This document shows positions 46,240 through 54,194 of a stretch of DNA of 64,000 nt, in pieces. Positions within the stretch are counted from its first letter, which is position 1. Each line of letters starts with the position of its first letter. The notes under the pieces are model-generated. The model had not been told where the DNA came from. It saw only the letters and a list, made by a program, of their open reading frames with translations, and searched no databases. The position numbers were made by a program, and so were the translations under genes. The stretch is from Tautonia sp040717455 (lineage in GTDB: Bacteria; Planctomycetota; Planctomycetia; Isosphaerales; Isosphaeraceae), in NCBI RefSeq assembly GCF_040717455.1, contig NZ_JBFEFH010000009.1, positions 1-64,000 on the forward strand, given 5' to 3'.

Positions 46240-46502
46240 GGGATCGACCGGCCGCGTCTGCGCGCACATTCTCGTCGCGAAGGCGTGATCTGACCGGATT
46301 ATGGCCTCGGTGCGTCGTCGCACGATCGTCGCCGCATCCTGGCCCACGCCATCGAGCATCGCCACGGAGTCATTCCAACCGACTCCGGGCGGGAGCCCAT
46401 CGGCATCCACAGCCGAGCCGTCGCCGAACGCAAGGCCCGATCGCGGGCCGTCTCGCCGCGTTCGTCGAGTGTGGGGTCCAGACATCTTACGGAGGTTGAT
46501 TG

Positions 46503-47315
46503 ATGCGTAGTTCTCGTCGCGAGGGTCGTCGGCAGGCGTTCACGCTGGTCGAGCTTCTCGTGGTGATCTCAATTATCGGGATCCTGGTGGGGTTGCTCCT
46601 GCCGGCACTGGTCTGGTCGCGTGAGTCGGCGCGGAGGGCCCAGTGCCAGAACAATATGAGGCAACTCGGGGCGGCCTGGTTGATGTTCGTCGAGAAGAAT
46701 CAGGGCCGGTTCCCCGAGACGAGTCATTACAACACGGCGCCGGGCGACATGCACAAGTCGTGGGTGTTCAAGCTCGAGCCGTACCTGCAGAACCTCTCCG
46801 AGATTCGGATCTGCCCGTCCGATCCGGACCGCGTGGCACGCCTGAAGGGGCAAGAGGCCGAGGATCCGACGATCCAGGTGCTCGACCCGGTGACCAACAC
46901 CATGGTCGCCGCGGTGTTGCCGAAGACCTCGACGAGCTATGCCTACAACGACTACCTGGATGGGGGTTGGCGGGGGAGGCGCGATCCGTTCGGGCGACCC
47001 ATGCCATCGACCCCGGCCGATCAACGCAGGGTCCGTCAGCTCGCGGAACTCACGTCGCCCGCCCGGACGATCCTGATGTTCGAGGGCCGGGTGGCGACGA
47101 CCCTCTATGGTGACCACACCCATTCCGGGACCTGGCACCAGCCCACCCCGCCCCAGACGTACTGGACCAACGTGACCAGCGAGATCGCCCCGGGGCGTCA
47201 TCGGGGCAGCGCGAATTACCTGTACGCCGACGGCCATGTGGAGTCGTTCGAGGAATCAGAGTTGAAGCAGCGGGTCGAGCGAGGAGAGCGATTCGCGGAA
47301 CCCGGCAAGGGCTGA
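46503..47315 (+). CDS. Prepilin-leader, DUF1559-related protein
   Basis: A 270-residue protein with a type IV prepilin leader: a basic start, then RRQAFTLVELLVVISIIGIL (cleaved before or at the FTLVE phenylalanine) and one helix. The globular part has ESARRAQCQNNMRQLGAAW, RICPSDPDR and a C-terminal RHRGSANYLYADGHVESFEE, the variant of the family's H-X9-DG end. It is shorter than typical DUF1559 proteins. Such proteins are pseudopilin-like and very numerous in planctomycetes, presumably exported by a type II-like machine. ATG 46503 is seven bases after GGAGG. Confidence 0.88.
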   Translation: MRSSRREGRRQAFTLVELLVVISIIGILVGLLLPALVWSRESARRAQCQNNMRQLGAAWLMFVEKNQGRFPETSHYNTAPGDMHKSWVFKLEPYLQNLSEIRICPSDPDRVARLKGQEAEDPTIQVLDPVTNTMVAAVLPKTSTSYAYNDYLDGGWRGRRDPFGRPMPSTPADQRRVRQLAELTSPARTILMFEGRVATTLYGDHTHSGTWHQPTPPQTYWTNVTSEIAPGRHRGSANYLYADGHVESFEESELKQRVERGERFAEPGKG

Positions 47316-47455
47316 TCGCCCGTCAGCCTCCGTTTCCCCCCGATTCTGGGGGAGGTCCCGGGCCGGCCCGAGCGGGTCTGGGCGGCCGCCGGCAAGGGTT
47401 GTCGGCGGGGATTCGAGCGTCAAGCGTCAGTTGTACGAAAAGGAGCGTGATTCGT

Positions 47456-48262
47456 ATGAGTCTTCATCGGTATCTTTCTCGGGTGGTGGGGGGCGGGATC
47501 CTCGCCTTCGCGGCCTCATGGGGCCTTGGGGGGGCGGCGTTCGCCGACCCGGTGGTCATCTCCGGCGGTCACTGGGACCTGGACGTCGAGTACGATGGGG
47601 CGAATGAGGAATTCGAATTCCACTGGCACCTTCACGGCACCGACACGTCGATCGAACCGGACGAGGCGATCCTGTACCTCGATCCGACGAACACGGGGCT
47701 GAGCCGTCCGGGCGGATCGCAGTGGGATTTCCTCGGGACCGGGGCCGGCGATCCGGTCTATATCCTGCCGTTCGACGAGCCGACCGACCTGTCGAGCCTG
47801 GTCTGGCTCGGCCTCTCGGCCGAGGAGATCGCCACCGGGACCTTCGATCCCAGCTCCATCACCCTGAGCCTGGTCGGGTTCAGCGGCCCGGGCGAATTCT
47901 CGCTGTTCACGACCGATTCCTTCGGCAGCCCGAACGTCTTCATGGCCACCTCCGACGGGCTGAGCGGCGGCGACGCCATCAACCTGACGCTCGGCAGCCA
48001 TCGCCATGCGAACTGGGCCTTCACCGAGCTGGGCCTGTACGGCCTGACGTTCGAGGCCTCGGGGACGCTGCCGGGCGGTCAACTGATCCGGAGCACCCCG
48101 ACGACCTTCTACTTCGGCGTCGGCGTGGACTCGTTCCCCGACCAGCCCGGAGTGATCCCGGAGCCGGCGAGCATCGCGATGCTGGGGATGGGAGTGGTCG
48201 CCGTCGGCGGGGCGGCCTGGCTGCGAAGGCGCCGCGAGGGGTCGGAGTCGAGGACGGTGTAA
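47456..48262 (+). CDS. Choice-of-anchor M, PEP-CTERM sorted protein
   Basis: A 268-residue secreted protein. A signal peptide (about 1-30, ending AAFADP) leads into GGHWDLDVEYDGANEEFEFH, the opening of the choice-of-anchor M (TIGR03769-type) domain, with WHLHGTD next. The domain continues to HRHANWAFTELGLYGLTFEA. The C-terminus has the PEP-CTERM sorting signal: VIPEPASIAMLGMGVVAVGG, then a helix and RRRRE. In actinobacteria this domain occurs beside metal-uptake type ABC transporters, and the His clusters here would suit metal binding (inference). ATG 47456 is about 11 bases after AAGGAG. A 16-bp hairpin lies downstream. Confidence 0.87.
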   Translation: MSLHRYLSRVVGGGILAFAASWGLGGAAFADPVVISGGHWDLDVEYDGANEEFEFHWHLHGTDTSIEPDEAILYLDPTNTGLSRPGGSQWDFLGTGAGDPVYILPFDEPTDLSSLVWLGLSAEEIATGTFDPSSITLSLVGFSGPGEFSLFTTDSFGSPNVFMATSDGLSGGDAINLTLGSHRHANWAFTELGLYGLTFEASGTLPGGQLIRSTPTTFYFGVGVDSFPDQPGVIPEPASIAMLGMGVVAVGGAAWLRRRREGSESRTV

Positions 48263-48410
48263 AGGGCGTGGGAGGTGGCACTCGCACAACGCCCTCTACA
48301 CCGCGGTTCCCCCCGCGTGTGATGTCTCAGTGACGCGAGGGCCCGCGGGGCGGTCGGCAAACCGCCCTGCGGTCCTCCTCATTCTACGGCCTTCGTGCTC
48401 CCCCGGGCTA

Positions 48411-48450
48411 GGGAGCCGGTCGACGTTCAGGGTGACGTCGACCGGCTCCC
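48411..48450. terminator. 16-bp perfect hairpin
   Basis: Arms 48411-48426 and 48435-48450 (GGGAGCCGGTCGACGT and its complement) form a perfect 16-bp stem with an 8-base loop. It lies 150 bases after the PEP-CTERM gene and 85 bases before the next DUF1559 gene, so it may be a terminator or a leader structure for the latter. No U-run follows. Confidence 0.5.
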
Positions 48451-48534
48451 CGTGGACGGACCTCGACGGCCGATACCCCGCAGGATGCTCTCCGGGCGGG
48501 CCCCATCATTTTTCATCCGTGCAGGAGAACCCCG

Positions 48535-49533
48535 ATGCAACGAACCCCCGCCGTCCGACGAAACGGCTTTACCCTGATCGAACTCCTCGTGGTCATCGCG
48601 ATCATCGGGGTGCTGATCGCCCTGCTGCTGCCCGCGGTGCAGGCGGCTCGGGAGGCGGCGCGGAAGGCGCAATGCCTGAACAACCTGAAGCAGATCGGGG
48701 TGGCGCTGCACAATTACGAGACGAATCACAGCACCTTCCCGCCGGGCTGGACGGCCTATTTCGAGGAGGAGCACCACCACGACGACGACCATGACGACCA
48801 TGACGCCCACGGCCGGTTCCGGGACGAGGACGACGAGCTGGCCGGCTGGCCGGGGTGGGCCTGGGGGAGCATGATCCTCAATCAGGTCGAGCAGGCCCCG
48901 CTGTACGACGCGATCAACTTCGACCTGTCGGTCGATACGCCGTTGAACGCGACGATCCGGATGGCGAGGGTCGCGTCGTTCATCTGCCCTTCGGATAATG
49001 AGGTCGCGCTGGTGCCGGTGCGGGACGAGTACGACTCCGCGACGCTGACCGAGGTGAGCACGGGGAATTACATCGGCAGCAACGGGATCGGCGAGATCGG
49101 CCCCGACGACGGCCAGGGGATCTTCTACATGAACAGCCGGACGCGGATCGCGGACATCCGAGACGGCACCAGCCAGACGATCGCCGTGGGCGAGCGGAGC
49201 TTCAACCTCGCGCCGGTGACCTGGACCGCCCGGACGCCGCACGGCTGGAGTTACAAGACGCCGCCGGGCCAGGGGGGCGACGCTCGCTTCCAGTCCTTCC
49301 CGCACCCGGCGTTCTCGATGGTCATCGGGACCGTCGGGATTTCCGACCCGCCTCGGACGCCGAACCACCCCCGGGCGCACCCCGAGGATTACTGGAGCCG
49401 GCACCCGGGCGGGGTGAATTTCCTCTTCGCCGACGGGTCGGTCCACTTCATCCGCGACTCGATCGCGCAAGACGTTTTCCTGGCGCTGGCCACCCGGAGG
49501 GGGGGCGAGGTCGTGTCGGCCGACTCGTACTGA
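48535..49533 (+). CDS. DUF1559 protein with His/Asp-rich insert
   Basis: A 332-residue DUF1559 protein. It has a prepilin leader (RRNGFTLIELLVVIAIIGVL), the block ARKAQCLNNLKQIGVALHNY, and the C-terminal H-X9-DG end (SRHPGGVNFLFADGSVHFI). Residues 73-97 form a striking His/Asp/Glu cluster (EEEHHHDDDHDDHDAHGR) that most family members lack and that could bind divalent metals. Starts at ATG 48535 with AGGAG about 11 bases upstream. It lies about 270 bases after the PEP-CTERM gene; the two may form a functional pair. Confidence 0.92.
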   Translation: MQRTPAVRRNGFTLIELLVVIAIIGVLIALLLPAVQAAREAARKAQCLNNLKQIGVALHNYETNHSTFPPGWTAYFEEEHHHDDDHDDHDAHGRFRDEDDELAGWPGWAWGSMILNQVEQAPLYDAINFDLSVDTPLNATIRMARVASFICPSDNEVALVPVRDEYDSATLTEVSTGNYIGSNGIGEIGPDDGQGIFYMNSRTRIADIRDGTSQTIAVGERSFNLAPVTWTARTPHGWSYKTPPGQGGDARFQSFPHPAFSMVIGTVGISDPPRTPNHPRAHPEDYWSRHPGGVNFLFADGSVHFIRDSIAQDVFLALATRRGGEVVSADSY

Positions 49534-49632
49534 TCCCGAGGACGGACCGTTCCGCGACCGGGCCGGATGGGGAACGCCGCGGTCCCGAACCCGCCGTCGC
49601 CCCCCTCATCCTGCCGGGAGCATCCTGGACTG

Positions 49633-52071
49633 ATGAACGAGCCAAGCGCGTCTGAGGGGGGCCGGCCGGGGCCGCATCACGGGGTGGTCCTGGCCGTCTT
49701 CTTCGCCTCGGGGGCCGCGGCACTGATTTATGAAGTGTCGTGGTCGCGGCAGATCGGCCTCCTGTTCGGGCACACGGTGCATTCGGCGGCAGTGGTGCTG
49801 ACGTGCTATTTCGTGGGCCTGGCGATCGGTTCGGTGCTGGCGGCGCGTTGGGTGAGGCGGGTGGACCCGCTGCTCGGCTACGGCCTGGCGGAACTGGTGG
49901 TGGCGGGATGGGCCCCCCTGGTGCCGATGGCGCTGGACGCGGTCGAGGGGTCGTCGTGGGCGGCCTGGCTCTCGCATCCGGAGCCGGCGATGCAGGTCCT
50001 GGTGCGGGTGGTGCTGGCGCTCGCCCTGCTCTTGCCGGCGACGGTGGCCCTGGGAGCGAGCCTGCCCTTCATGGCGGAGCATCTTTCGCCCGATCGGCGG
50101 TTGGCGCCGGGGCGGGTGGCGCTTGCCTATGCGCTGAACACGGCGGGGGCGCTGATCGGGGTGGTGCTGGCGAGCGCGGTCTTGATGCTCGCGGTCGGGG
50201 TCCGGGGGAGTGCCTGGGTCGCGGCGGGGCTGTCGGGGGGCTCGGGGGTCGTCGCGTGCTGGCTCGCGGTCTCGCGACGGGGAGCGGCCCCGAAGCCGGA
50301 TCGGGGGCTCGCCGCTCGGGAGTCGGTCCCGGGGCAATCCGGGGAAGTCCCGGGCGGCTCGGCGAGGATCTGGTGGGTCCTGGCGGCGATTTCGGGCTTC
50401 GGGACGCTGGGGTTGCAGGTCCTGTACACCCGGATGTTTTCCCTGGTCTTTCATAACAGCACCTATACGTTCGGCGCGGTGTTGACGGTGTTCCTGGCGG
50501 GGCTGGCGCTGGGGTCGGCCGCGGTGGCCCGGTTGCATCGACGGATGTCGGCCGAGCGGCTGCTGGGGCTTGCGGCGGGGTTGGGGGCGGGGGCGGTGGC
50601 GCTCTCGGTGCCGGTGTTCCTGTGGCTCACGGATCTGGATTATTTCACCTTCGGGCGGACGTTCGTCGGCTACCTGCTGGGGGTGTTGGGGCTGGTGGCG
50701 CTGGTGGTCTTGCCGCCGGTGAGCGTGCTCGGCGCGATCTTGCCTGGCCTCTGGAAGGCGGCCGGCGCATCGGGCCTGGCGGGAGGCGCGGTGGTGGGCC
50801 GGTTGACGGCCTGTAACGCGCTGGCGGCGGCGACCGGGGCGTTGCTGGCGAGCCTCGTGCTGTTGCCGAATGTCGGGCTCTGGCCATCCATTGCTCTTAT
50901 TTCCTTGATCTTCGGGGTGATTCCGGTCGCGCTCCTGATCCGAGGGGGACGGCGGCCTGAGGCCGCGGGGGTTGCCCTGGTGCTGCTGGGATTCGGGGGC
51001 GTCGCGGCGGTGGCCCCGGGGCGGGTGCGGACCTTGCCCCCGGATCCGAGGATCGAGATCCTCGAGGCCTGGGAGGGGTCGTACGGGTTGATCGAGGTGG
51101 TGCAGGTGGCCCCCGGGAATCGGATCCTCCGGCAGAACCTGCACTACGGACTCGGGTCGACCGGCCGGTCGACGGTCAGGGAGCTGCGCCAGGGTCACCT
51201 GCCGTTGTTGCTGCACCCCGACCCGCGCGAGGTCCTGTTCCTGGGGCTCGGGACCGGCCTGACCGCGGCCTCGGCGACGGTCCACCCGCAGGTCGATCGG
51301 ATCGCGATCGTCGAATTGATCCCCGAGGTGGTCGAGGCGGCCCGCTACTTCGAGCCCGAGAATCTCGGCGTGGTGGGACACCCGAAGGTGTCGATCCGGA
51401 TCGACGATGCCCGGCACGACCTGCTGGCCTCGGGCCGGTCGTACGACGCGATCGTCTCCGACCTGTTCGTCCCCTGGGAGAGTCGCGCGGGGTACCTGTA
51501 CACGGTGGAGCAGTTCCGGCTGGCCCGATCTCGGCTGAACGAGGGAGGGCTGTTCTGCCTCTGGTTGCCGCTCTACCAGCTCGGGGCGAACGAGCTGACG
51601 ATGATCGCCGACAGCTTCGCCTCGGTGTTCCCCGGGACGTCGCTCTGGTGGGGGCAGCTCTCGGCCGATACGGCGATGCTGGCATTGATCGGGACCGAGG
51701 CCCCGATCGCGATCCGACCGGATCGGGTCCGCGCCACCCTGCCCTCGCTGGCCGAGACGCTCGACGACGCCGAGGACTATCTCGGCTCGGCCGAGACCCT
51801 GGCTCGCCTCTACGTGGGAGACTGGCCGGCGCCCGCCAGGGGGGCCCGCCTCAACACGGACGAGCACCCCCGCGTCGAGTTCCTGGCGCCGATCCGACAG
51901 AGGAATGAGCGTATGCTCACCGGAGATCGCCTGCTCGAGCTGTTCGATCGGGTCTTCCGAGGCCTCCCGTCCCACCAACTGATCGGCGAGGGGGGATCAT
52001 GTGATCAAGAGCTTGTGACGTATCGGCGTCGGGTCTGGCAGCGAGAACAGCTTGTTCGCCGCTCGCCCTGA
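49633..52071 (+). CDS. Membrane-fused spermidine-synthase-like protein
   Basis: An 812-residue protein with about twelve or more membrane helices in the first 480 residues (AVFFASGAAALIYEVSWSRQ onward, like the MFS-type part of fused synthases) and a SAM-binding spermidine-synthase-like domain (about 505-760). Motif I is VLFLGLGTGLTAASATVHPQ, then IAIVELIPEVVEAARYFEPE, and YDAIVSDLFVPWESRAGYLY. Planctomycetes often carry these fusions, with no proven polyamine role. ATG 49633 is chosen; the frame opens 22 codons earlier without a ribosome site. It lies 99 bases after the DUF1559 gene, so it may be in the same transcript. Confidence 0.85.
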   Translation: MNEPSASEGGRPGPHHGVVLAVFFASGAAALIYEVSWSRQIGLLFGHTVHSAAVVLTCYFVGLAIGSVLAARWVRRVDPLLGYGLAELVVAGWAPLVPMALDAVEGSSWAAWLSHPEPAMQVLVRVVLALALLLPATVALGASLPFMAEHLSPDRRLAPGRVALAYALNTAGALIGVVLASAVLMLAVGVRGSAWVAAGLSGGSGVVACWLAVSRRGAAPKPDRGLAARESVPGQSGEVPGGSARIWWVLAAISGFGTLGLQVLYTRMFSLVFHNSTYTFGAVLTVFLAGLALGSAAVARLHRRMSAERLLGLAAGLGAGAVALSVPVFLWLTDLDYFTFGRTFVGYLLGVLGLVALVVLPPVSVLGAILPGLWKAAGASGLAGGAVVGRLTACNALAAATGALLASLVLLPNVGLWPSIALISLIFGVIPVALLIRGGRRPEAAGVALVLLGFGGVAAVAPGRVRTLPPDPRIEILEAWEGSYGLIEVVQVAPGNRILRQNLHYGLGSTGRSTVRELRQGHLPLLLHPDPREVLFLGLGTGLTAASATVHPQVDRIAIVELIPEVVEAARYFEPENLGVVGHPKVSIRIDDARHDLLASGRSYDAIVSDLFVPWESRAGYLYTVEQFRLARSRLNEGGLFCLWLPLYQLGANELTMIADSFASVFPGTSLWWGQLSADTAMLALIGTEAPIAIRPDRVRATLPSLAETLDDAEDYLGSAETLARLYVGDWPAPARGARLNTDEHPRVEFLAPIRQRNERMLTGDRLLELFDRVFRGLPSHQLIGEGGSCDQELVTYRRRVWQREQLVRRSP

Positions 52072-52556
52072 GGATCCGGTCGGGGCGGACAGACGGGGGG
52101 CCCGAGGCGGCCGCGGCGATGGCACCAGGGCCCGAGCCGGGTTCCCGAGGGGCGGTCCCGAACCCGGTCCCCGGGAGTCGATCGGATCCCGGATCCGGGG
52201 GGCCGGGCCGGCGGTGAGTGTGTGTGCGAGTGGTATGGTTAAGATTTCGGGGGCGGCGAAAAATCTTTTGCGTTCCCCCCGCAGTGAAGCTATTGTTTGA
52301 GGCGCATTTAGTACGATACCGGTTTCGATCTGGCAAGGAATGGCCATAATCGGTCAGCGCTCCTCCCGGATCCGGTTGTCGCGATCGGAATCATCGCTCC
52401 TGGTTTCGATTGTCGGTGACGGCTCGTCGTTTCCTCTCCCTGCTCGTTTCCGTCAGCATGTCCGGTGTTTGCGCATGGGTGTCGGCAGCTATGGCTGCGT
52501 GCTCATGCGAGTGACCTGCTGTTGTTTCGGAGTCCCTTCTGACAGGAGAGCGACCT
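52072..52556. other. Intergenic region before the third DUF1559 gene
   Basis: No gene seen in 485 bases. The first 150 bases are GC-rich and hold the hairpin at 52137-52167. The remainder, from about 52240, is AT-richer and probably contains the promoter of the 52557 gene, though I could not find convincing boxes. AGGAGAG lies seven bases before the TTG start. Confidence 0.4.
52137..52167 (+). terminator. Possible terminator hairpin
   Basis: An 8-bp stem (CCGGGTTC at 52137-52144, GAACCCGG at 52160-52167) with a 15-base loop, about 65 bases after the stop of the spermidine-synthase-like gene. No U-tract. Confidence 0.35.
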
Positions 52557-53603
52557 TTGAATCATCGAGAACGTCGCGGCTTCACATTGATTGAGCTGTT
52601 GGTGGTCATCGCCATCATCGGTGTCTTGATCGCCTTGCTGTTGCCGGCCGTGCAGAGCGCCCGCGAGGCGGCTCGTCGGGCCCAGTGCACGAACAACCTG
52701 AAGCAGATCGGGTTGGCGGTCCATAATTATCATGACACCTGGGGGTCGTTCCCGATGGGCGAGATGCCCGGCGGGCTGTCGCCCCAGGTCGGGTTGCTGC
52801 CCTTCCTGGAGCAGACCCAGGTCTACGACTCGTTCAACTTCCGGCTCGGCGACCCGGCCAACCCGGCGATCCCGGCCCGTTGGATCTGGACCCACCCGGC
52901 GACGATCACGGTCGGCCGGACCCGGATCAGCGCATATCTCTGCCCCTCGGAGATTTACACCGAGTACGCCAGCGACGCCTTCCAGTTCTGGGCCTCGAAT
53001 TACGCCTGGAATTCGGGGACGTGGTACCCGAGGCTCCAGCAGTGGGACGGCCTGTTCGGCCGCTCGTATGGCCGGAACAACAGCACCGAGGCGACCATCG
53101 GCGGCTTGCCGAATAATGCGCTGAACATGATCAGCTTCGCCTCGATCAAGGACGGCTCCAGCAACACCTTGCTGTGCGCCGAGGTGGCCAACGGCCCGTT
53201 GGTGGCCGGGGCGGCCCGGACGAAGGTCTCCGACTGCTACGAGGCGGCCGGCGTGACCAACACCTCGACGGTCCAGGATGCCGTGGCCGCCTGCAACCAG
53301 ATGGACTGGACCAACGGCCCGATCCCCTGGGGCGGGACCTGGCGCTACAAGGGTTACGCCTGGGTCGAGGGCTCGATCTGGCGCAACTGGTTCAACTCGA
53401 TCCGGACCCCGAACCAGACCTGCTGCCGGGCCTTCGACTGGTGGTTCATCATGAAGCCTGCCTCGTCGTATCACCCCGGCGGCGCCAATGCGGTGATGGC
53501 CGACGGCAGCGTGAAGTTCTTCAAGGAAACGGTCGCCCTGCCGACGTGGATGGCCCTGAGCACCCGGGTCGGCGGCGAGGTGGTCAGCTCCGATCAGTTC
53601 TGA
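52557..53603 (+). CDS. DUF1559 protein
   Basis: A 348-residue DUF1559 protein. It has the prepilin leader (RRGFTLIELLVVIAIIGVL), the block AARRAQCTNNLKQIGLAVHN, mid-part ISAYLCPSEIYT and the end ASSYHPGGANAVMADGSVKF. The start is a TTG at 52557, supported by AGGAGAG seven bases before it; no in-frame ATG lies between there and the leader. It is followed after 255 bases by a small lipoprotein gene and then a CRTAC lipoprotein gene, a common planctomycete arrangement. Confidence 0.93.
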   Translation: MNHRERRGFTLIELLVVIAIIGVLIALLLPAVQSAREAARRAQCTNNLKQIGLAVHNYHDTWGSFPMGEMPGGLSPQVGLLPFLEQTQVYDSFNFRLGDPANPAIPARWIWTHPATITVGRTRISAYLCPSEIYTEYASDAFQFWASNYAWNSGTWYPRLQQWDGLFGRSYGRNNSTEATIGGLPNNALNMISFASIKDGSSNTLLCAEVANGPLVAGAARTKVSDCYEAAGVTNTSTVQDAVAACNQMDWTNGPIPWGGTWRYKGYAWVEGSIWRNWFNSIRTPNQTCCRAFDWWFIMKPASSYHPGGANAVMADGSVKFFKETVALPTWMALSTRVGGEVVSSDQF

Positions 53604-53858
53604 CGGAGCCGGCGACGCGAACGCGAACGCGTTCTTGCCATCACGCGGACGCTCGCCCACCCTGGGGCAATGGCCCGGGGTGGGCCGCGTCGCGAGGCGT
53701 GTCGGCAGGCCCGCCCGGCCGAGTCCTCGATCGGGTGCTGCCGCCATCGCGAGGTGATTGTCCCTGGATTTCCTGATGACGTTCGTGCTGGCGAGGGGCC
53801 AGGGCGATCCGTCAGGGGTGTCTCGATTCGCCTGCTGACTTGAAGGGTTGTTGGTCTC

Positions 53859-54029
53859 ATGTCAATCCTCCGACGGAATTCGCAACGGCTCGTGGTGTTG
53901 TTCTCCCTGGTGGGGATCGTCAGCCTCCCCGGCTGCGGCGAGGAGCCGCCTCCGCCGGTCGAGATCGATGAGATCGATTTCGAGGAAGCCACGAAAGAGG
54001 CGACCAAGGAATACGGCGGCGGCATGTAA
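53859..54029 (+). CDS. Small lipoprotein following DUF1559 gene
   Basis: A 56-residue protein. Residues 1-26 are a lipoprotein signal (SQRLVVLFSLVGIVSLPGCG) with the lipobox LPGC, so the mature protein is about 30 residues anchored by lipid. The rest is Pro/Glu/Asp/Lys-rich (EEPPPPVEIDEIDFEEATKE) and probably disordered. No strong Shine-Dalgarno is seen. Short lipoproteins commonly follow DUF1559 genes in planctomycetes, but the role is unknown. Confidence 0.65.
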   Translation: MSILRRNSQRLVVLFSLVGIVSLPGCGEEPPPPVEIDEIDFEEATKEATKEYGGGM

Positions 54030-54194
54030 GTTCGGGCGGTTTCCGGTTGCGAGGAGTTTCACAGGGCCAGGCCCCCCCCTCGGGCGATCCCGAGGCGGAC
54101 GGGGCGGCGCCCTTCGATCGGAACGCGACGCACGCGACGGAAACCGCGCCCGACGGGTCTCGTCGATCGATCCAACGACTGGGTGAGACACTGC

